Source of the DNA: Patescibacteria group bacterium
Lineage (GTDB): Bacteria > Patescibacteriota > Microgenomatia > UBA10105
Assembly: GCA_003524845.1 (NCBI GenBank)
Contig: DQGR01000058.1
Coordinates: 982 to 12,427 of the forward strand
DNA: 11,446 bases
Reading direction: 5' to 3'
Shown here: positions 1-2,887 of the stretch, piece by piece
Position numbering within the stretch: the stretch's first letter is position 1
Layout of the letters: every line of letters begins with the position of its first letter
The notes under the pieces: generated by a model
What the model saw: the letters and a program-made list of their open reading frames with translations, nothing else
Database searches by the model: none
What the model was told of the DNA's origin: nothing
Position numbers and translations under genes: made by a program

Positions 1-27
1 AAGCTATAGCAGGAAAAGTGGTTAGTA
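1..27 (+). repeat. 27-bp direct repeat, copy 1 (X1)
   Basis: Identical over 27 bases to 610-636, 609 bases downstream, so the two copies bracket the PaaX/Cas2-like gene and its leader. The copy starts at the window edge and may extend further upstream. Copy 2 encodes the last residues and stop of the PaaX-like protein (SYSRKSG then TAG). In the same frame copy 1 also reads SYSRKSG and TAG, so it may be the tail of an upstream paralogue or a shared inserted sequence. Confidence 0.9.
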
Positions 28-42
28 TGATAGTATTAAAAT

Positions 43-82
43 ATAGTCAAGCAAGCTTGCCGCGGAATTTTCTGGAGAAAAT
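43..82 (+). promoter_or_regulatory. double-hairpin leader (L) of the PaaX-like gene
   Basis: This is a 40-base relative of the tandem units in front of valS. Hairpin 1 lies at 48-59 (CAAG, loop, CTTG) and is followed by CCGCGG. Hairpin 2 pairs 67-72 (ATTTTC) with 77-82 (GAAAAT) around the loop TGGA at 73-76. The SD bases GGAG (74-77) sit in that loop and its closing base, and the stem ends on the base before the ATG at 83. This could tune ribosome access; that role is inferred from the fold and from its similarity to the valS leader. Confidence 0.7.
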
Positions 83-634
83 ATGAACAGAAAAATATCG
101 TTGGGGGAAAGAATTTTGCTATTTTTGGAGGAAAATAAAGATCTCTATACGATGATCGCCCGCCCTTCGCTTTGGGGCAAGGACTATCCCTCAAAACAAG
201 TATTATTCAACACCCTTTATCGGCTGAAAGAAACCGGCTATCTTACTGAAGTTGAAAAAGAGGGACGGAAAAAATACATCGCCACATTGAAGGGCAAAAC
301 CAAAATTTTTGCTTATCTTAAAAAAGACAAAAAATGGGACAATAAATGGCGGATTGTGGTTTTTGATATTCCCGAACAAAAGAAAAAAATGCGCGAGTTT
401 TTTAGGGAAAGACTCCACGATTTGGGATTTCGAAAAATGCAGGACAGCGTTTGGATTTCGCCCTACAATATTGCCGATAAAGTGGAGGAGCTGATTGAAT
501 TTTGCCGAGCAAAATCTTATGCCCATTATTTATTGGTGGAAGAATTGGACAACCACGATGTCTTAATGAAATTGTTTAAATTATCTGGAGAAAATACTAA
601 TCAAAAAACAAGCTATAGCAGGAAAAGTGGTTAG
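83..634 (+). CDS. PaaX/Cas2-like transcriptional regulator
   Basis: A 183-aa protein. Residues 5-78 look like a winged-helix DNA-binding domain (helical GERILLFLEENK, then LFNTLYRLKETGYL and a basic wing). Residues 88-155 look like the Cas2-fold domain of PaaX-type regulators: the strand RIVVFDIPE, helix KKMREFFRERLHDLGF, strand RKMQDSVWISPY, then helix DKVEELIEFC. Such proteins are common in Patescibacteria and are often annotated as Cas2, but no cas1 or CRISPR array is visible, so a regulator is the better call. The ATG follows GGAG by five bases. The tail from about residue 166 (KLSGENTNQK and onward) is encoded by DNA resembling the gene's own leader plus the 27-bp repeat, so it is probably a non-native extension. 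The regulated target is unknown. Confidence 0.75.
   Translation: MNRKISLGERILLFLEENKDLYTMIARPSLWGKDYPSKQVLFNTLYRLKETGYLTEVEKEGRKKYIATLKGKTKIFAYLKKDKKWDNKWRIVVFDIPEQKKKMREFFRERLHDLGFRKMQDSVWISPYNIADKVEELIEFCRAKSYAHYLLVEELDNHDVLMKLFKLSGENTNQKTSYSRKSG
579..608 (+). repeat. leader-like sequence (L') in the 3' end of the PaaX-like gene
   Basis: Bases 579-608 match 66-95 (leader and first codons of the same gene) at 24 of 30 positions, including the exact 13-mer TCTGGAGAAAATA at 584-596 and 71-83. The base triplet matching the ATG is ACT here, so no start remains. The 27-bp repeat follows directly. Together they look like the remnant of a second gene start fused to the end of this gene. Confidence 0.55.
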
Positions 635-636
635 TA
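610..636 (+). repeat. 27-bp direct repeat, copy 2 (X2)
   Basis: An exact copy of 1-27. It encodes the C-terminal residues SYSRKSG and the TAG stop (632-634) of the PaaX-like gene. Downstream of the repeat the two surroundings diverge quickly. Confidence 0.9.
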
Positions 637-670
637 GTATTTTACTATTATGTGCTGGGAGGATTTGAAT

Positions 671-707
671 TTATAAGCTCCGGCGCTGAAATTTCTTCAA
701 AATTATA
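671..707 (+). repeat. possible decayed copy of the double-hairpin leader
   Basis: The segment reads like a degraded leader unit: GGCGCTGAAATTT followed by AAAATTATAAG, compared with GCGCGGAAATTT and AAATTATAG in the valS units. Stem 2 survives only as AATTT/AAATT, the SD bases are missing, and no ATG follows. The minus-strand terminator begins directly after it. The resemblance is partial and could be chance. Confidence 0.3.
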
Positions 708-733
708 AGAAAAAGGACGAGTTTCCTCGTCCT
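702..733 (-). terminator. intrinsic terminator of the 83-aa gene
   Basis: A perfect 8-bp stem, AGGACGAG (714-721) with CTCGTCCT (726-733) and loop TTTC. Read on the minus strand it is followed by TTTTTCTTATAA. It starts five bases after the minus-strand stop codon at 738. On the plus strand no T run follows, so it is not a good terminator for the PaaX-like gene. Confidence 0.85.
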
Positions 734-737
734 GCTA

Positions 738-989
738 TCAATTTGTGCTCGGATGTAATTCGGTAAAGACAACTTTACCGGTATTTAAGGTGCCGTAGGC
801 TTGAGTCCATGGATAATATGGTTCGCCGTGACCGGCGCCAAAACCATCGGCAAAAGGGCCATCGGTAAACAGTCCTTCATCTACCAAATTGTCAAAATCA
901 ACTCTTTCCAACAACTCTGCCTTACCACCATTTCTTAAAACATATTCTTGGCAGTTATGACGCGGTTTACCAAACTCGATACCACTCAT
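738..989 (-). CDS. small uncharacterised protein, 83 aa
   Basis: I do not recognise this family. The start is the ATG at 989-987, not the upstream ATG at 1142, because a clear SD (AAGGAG) lies six bases before it and a strong promoter lies just upstream. The longer frame would run through that promoter. The protein starts MSGIEFGKPRHNCQEYVL. It has one cysteine, an acidic middle (DFDNLVDEGLF), and a glycine/aromatic stretch (FADGFGAGHGEPYYPWTQAY). There is no signal peptide or membrane segment, so it is probably cytosolic. It has its own promoter and terminator, so it is a monocistronic unit. The function is unknown. Confidence 0.7.
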   Translation of the reverse strand: MSGIEFGKPRHNCQEYVLRNGGKAELLERVDFDNLVDEGLFTDGPFADGFGAGHGEPYYPWTQAYGTLNTGKVVFTELHPSTN

Positions 990-1020
990 GCAATTCTCCT
1001 TCTCAAACCAAGATAAGAAA

Positions 1021-1049
1021 ACTATAACTTTTATAACTGTTTTAGTCAA
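1021..1049 (-). promoter_or_regulatory. sigma70-type promoter of the 83-aa gene
   Basis: On the minus strand, TTGACT (1049-1044), a 17-base spacer and TATAGT (1026-1021). The -10 box ends 31 bases before the ATG, leaving a leader of about 25 bases. A 6-bp hairpin (CTCGGC at 1058-1063 with GCCGAG at 1075-1080) lies just upstream of the -35 box. Confidence 0.8.
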
Positions 1050-1096
1050 TAATTGTGCTCGGCGAAATTCCACAGCCGAGGCGAATTTGAAGTTGT

Positions 1097-1136
1097 AAAA
1101 TATTAAAATAGGGCAGCTCGATGCTTTGAGCTGCCC
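1097..1136 (-). terminator. intrinsic terminator of the receiver-like gene
   Basis: A perfect 9-bp stem, GGGCAGCTC (1111-1119) with GAGCTGCCC (1128-1136), loop of eight bases. On the minus strand it is followed by TATTTTAATATTTT. It lies 21 bases past the stop codon at 1158, and separates this gene from the promoter of the 83-aa gene. Confidence 0.85.
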
Positions 1137-1157
1137 GTACATGTTGGTGATCCGGCA

Positions 1158-1538
1158 CTAGAGCCGAATCGGATCATTGGGGATCGCCGGCACCGTCTTG
1201 ATACTGATGCCGGTTACCCGGCGGAATTCGTGAATCTCACCCCTAGGAGTGTAACTGGCGATAAGAATGGGAACTCTCTTGGGGTTCAGTTCGGTCGAGA
1301 GAAGCTCCGCCATGATCTGCGGGCTCGGCTCCCGACTAAGCACGATGCAATAGGGAGGGTTTTTTTCCCGCCGGTTACGCATCGCTGCCTGAAGGCCGTC
1401 TGATCCCGAAACAGCTATCTTGCCTACCTGAATCTGCCGGGGGGCCTCCGAACCAAGCATCGCCCTTACTGCGATGTTGATCGCCCTGAGAAACTTATCG
1501 GCGAAATCTTCCCCATCGCCGAACAGCAGCACCTTCAT
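1158..1538 (-). CDS. small receiver-like (CheY-fold?) protein, 126 aa
   Basis: The start is the ATG at 1538-1536, seven bases after AGGAGGT. A GTG three codons upstream overlaps the SD and is unlikely. The sequence has the rhythm of a response-regulator receiver: strand 1 with acidic residues (MKVLLFGDGEDF), a helix with SDGLQAAMRNRR, strand 3 (YCIVLSREPSP), strand 4 (VPILIASY), strand 5 with lysine (SIKTVPAIP). The usual phosphoacceptor aspartate at the end of strand 3 appears to be serine, so if the fold is right it is probably a non-phosphorylated pseudo-receiver. No output domain is present. The gene is visibly richer in G+C than its neighbours. It is monocistronic with its own promoter and terminator. 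The fold call is an inference from pattern only. Confidence 0.6.
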   Translation of the reverse strand: MKVLLFGDGEDFADKFLRAINIAVRAMLGSEAPRQIQVGKIAVSGSDGLQAAMRNRREKNPPYCIVLSREPSPQIMAELLSTELNPKRVPILIASYTPRGEIHEFRRVTGISIKTVPAIPNDPIRL

Positions 1539-1573
1539 GATCGCCACCTCCTGTTTGGTATGAACCTATGATA

Positions 1574-1602
1574 AAGCTATCAGATTTTCCTCTTAAAGTC
1601 AA
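1574..1602 (-). promoter_or_regulatory. candidate promoter of the receiver-like gene
   Basis: On the minus strand, TTGACT (1602-1597), a 17-base spacer and TAGCTT (1579-1574). The -35 box lies directly beside the insertion element's target duplication (1603-1607) and contains the transposase stop codon TGA. The -10 box is weak, matching TATAAT at three positions. Confidence 0.5.
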
Positions 1603-2624
1603 GCAATTGTACATGATGACGACCTTTTGGACAATAGACCATGGTTTTCGCTGTAGGCCAGCGGGGTCTCATAAGCTAAATTTTCATGTGGTCTCACGGT
1701 ATTGTAGGTGATAATAAAGTCGGTGATATATTTGTTCATCCAGTAAAGATTAGGGCTCCATTTGCCGTCACAAAGCCATTCTTCGATATAGGTTTTGATC
1801 ATGCGTTCCACTTCTGGATTGTCTTTGGGGGTTTGCACTCTTGAATAATATCGAGTGATCTTTTTAGCTTGGCAAGCTTGCTCAAAATGTTTCTGAAACT
1901 CGGAGCCATTATCGGTCAGAATAATCTCTGGTCTGGCACCTAAAAGATATTCTAATCTTCCGAGAAAATCTTTAACGGCAAACGAACTGTGGGTGGTATA
2001 GGCTCGGGCATAAGCAAGTTTGCCGGTATGGGCGACACTGAAGACGATATAATACTTTTTACCAAACAGATGTAAAACTTTAGTATCGAGTGCAAAAAGA
2101 TTCTTGGCTTGTTGACGAACGTTAAAGGATATCACTTGCTTTTTAGCCCCGTTAGCGGCACATTTCCGGATCTTTCTTGCTGGATATAATTTAAACTTTT
2201 GGATCACGCGCTGGAATTGCCAAGAGGATATTTTCTCACCATATCGATTAAAATAAACATGGGAAAGTTTAACTTTGCCCCAATGGATATATTGTTTGCG
2301 AAGCGTAATCATCCGGGCCAAAACCAGTGGGTCGGGCTGCCATTTCTTGGTCACTTTGGGAATACTTGATTTATCCTCCAGTGTTTTTAAATTTAATTCG
2401 TTAAACCGATTAAACCAAAAGTAAAATTTACTTCTGGAAACGCCAAAATATTTTGCTGTTTTAGAAGCATTCTTTTTGCCGGCGGTGAAGTAGAAGATAA
2501 GCCATTCGAGACGCATTTGGGCGTTAAAGGAGAGATTAACAAGTTTGGCTCGTTTCCGCCAGCGATCAAATTGATCCAATAGTTGCAAAGGTGCGGGAAT
2601 CAAGAGATAATGTTTTTGGTACAT
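1599..2624 (-). CDS. IS481-like DDE transposase (integrase core)
   Basis: A 341-aa transposase. Residues 30-95 form a helix-turn-helix region (ASKTAKYFGVSRSKFYFWFNRF). The C-terminal half is a retroviral-type integrase core with the three acidic residues in the motifs NLFALDTK, ILTDNGSEF and DNPEVERM, then the typical tail YNTVRPHENLAYETPLAY. All catalytic residues are present and the frame is intact, so the element may be active. The ATG is preceded only by a weak purine-rich stretch (AGAAAGAAA). The last codons (ATT GCT TGA) lie outside the element: the reading frame crosses the left inverted repeat and terminates in the target duplication and flank. IS481 is the best family fit; related integrase-core families cannot be excluded. 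Confidence 0.9.
   Translation of the reverse strand: MYQKHYLLIPAPLQLLDQFDRWRKRAKLVNLSFNAQMRLEWLIFYFTAGKKNASKTAKYFGVSRSKFYFWFNRFNELNLKTLEDKSSIPKVTKKWQPDPLVLARMITLRKQYIHWGKVKLSHVYFNRYGEKISSWQFQRVIQKFKLYPARKIRKCAANGAKKQVISFNVRQQAKNLFALDTKVLHLFGKKYYIVFSVAHTGKLAYARAYTTHSSFAVKDFLGRLEYLLGARPEIILTDNGSEFQKHFEQACQAKKITRYYSRVQTPKDNPEVERMIKTYIEEWLCDGKWSPNLYWMNKYITDFIITYNTVRPHENLAYETPLAYSENHGLLSKRSSSCTIA
1608..1633. repeat. left inverted repeat of the IS element
   Basis: It starts TGTACATGATGACGACC and ends TTGGACA. It lies inside the transposase reading frame and encodes the C-terminal residues SKRSSSCT. It is flanked on the left by the GCAAT duplication (1603-1607). Confidence 0.8.
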
Positions 2625-2685
2625 TGTGGTTTCTTTCTAGGAAATCCCACTGTACCATTTTTTGTACCAGCCGAAAACCTAGAAG

Positions 2686-2712
2686 TGTCCAAGAGGTATC
2701 TCATCATCTCCA
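2686..2712. repeat. right inverted repeat of the IS element
   Basis: On the minus strand it starts TGGAGATGATGAGATACC and ends TTGGACA, matching the left end with one gap. It is followed on the plus strand by GCAAT (2713-2717), the second copy of the target duplication. Confidence 0.8.
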
Positions 2713-2719
2713 GCAATGA

Positions 2720-2748
2720 TTGAAAATATCTCATTTATTGGTTAAGAT
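2720..2748 (+). promoter_or_regulatory. candidate valS promoter
   Basis: TTGAAA (2720-2725), a 17-base spacer and TAAGAT (2743-2748). Transcription would start near 2755, so the whole tandem hairpin array would lie in the 5' untranslated region. The -35 box begins eight bases past the end of the IS element. Confidence 0.55.
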
Positions 2749-2754
2749 AAATTC

Positions 2755-2887
2755 ATAGCAAAGCAATAGCTTTGCGCGGAAATTTACTGAGGTAAATTAT
2801 AGCCAAGCTATCGCTTGTCGCGGAAATTTACTGAGGTAAATTATAGCCAAGCTATCGCTTGTCGCGGAAATTTTCAGGGAGAAAATT
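2755..2887 (+). promoter_or_regulatory. three tandem double-hairpin leader units before valS
   Basis: Three units of 44, 44 and 45 bases (2755-2798, 2799-2842, 2843-2887). Each has hairpin 1 (AAAGC/GCTTT in unit 1, CAAGC/GCTTG in units 2 and 3), the linker CGCGG, and hairpin 2 (AATTTAC/GTAAATT in units 1 and 2, AATTTTC/GAAAATT in unit 3). Both stems vary by compensatory changes. Only unit 3 carries a strong SD (GGGAG, 2877-2881), in its loop, and its stem ends on the base before the ATG at 2888. Units 1 and 2 are followed by ATAG where the gene has ATGG. A relative stands before the PaaX-like gene. A role in translation control or RNA stability is inferred. Confidence 0.8.

Larger units (their letters stand above)
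1608..2712 (-). mobile_element. complete IS481-like insertion sequence, 1105 bp
   Basis: The ends are imperfect inverted repeats starting with TG: 1608-1633, and 2686-2712 read in reverse. They share ATGATGA, ACC and TTGGACA, about 21 of 27 positions with one gap. The 5-bp sequence GCAAT flanks both sides (1603-1607 and 2713-2717) as a probable target duplication. The element holds one transposase gene on the minus strand. In its 88-base leader the 7-mer TGGTACA occurs twice, 12 bases apart (minus strand), a possible operator. The insertion falls between the promoters of the receiver-like gene and valS without breaking either. Confidence 0.85.

Noticed and set aside
1..636. CRISPR locus suggested by a Cas2-fold protein beside a 27-bp repeat.
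   Set aside because: Only two repeat copies exist, 609 bases apart with a gene between them, and there is no cas1. The N-terminal winged-helix region points to a PaaX-type regulator.
651..690. On the minus strand, TTCAAATCCTCCCAGCACA resembles the 3' end of a tRNA (T-loop and acceptor strand).
   Set aside because: The 5' strand of the T-stem does not pair directly, and no anticodon or D-arm can be built upstream. At most it is a short relic or chance match.
738..1142. Longer 134-aa version of the small minus-strand gene starting at 1142.
   Set aside because: It would run through a clear promoter at 1021-1049 and lacks an SD, while the internal ATG at 989 has an AAGGAG at good spacing.
2755..2887. 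T-box leader controlling valS.
   Set aside because: There is no T-box sequence, specifier stem or terminator; the region is three short tandem double hairpins.
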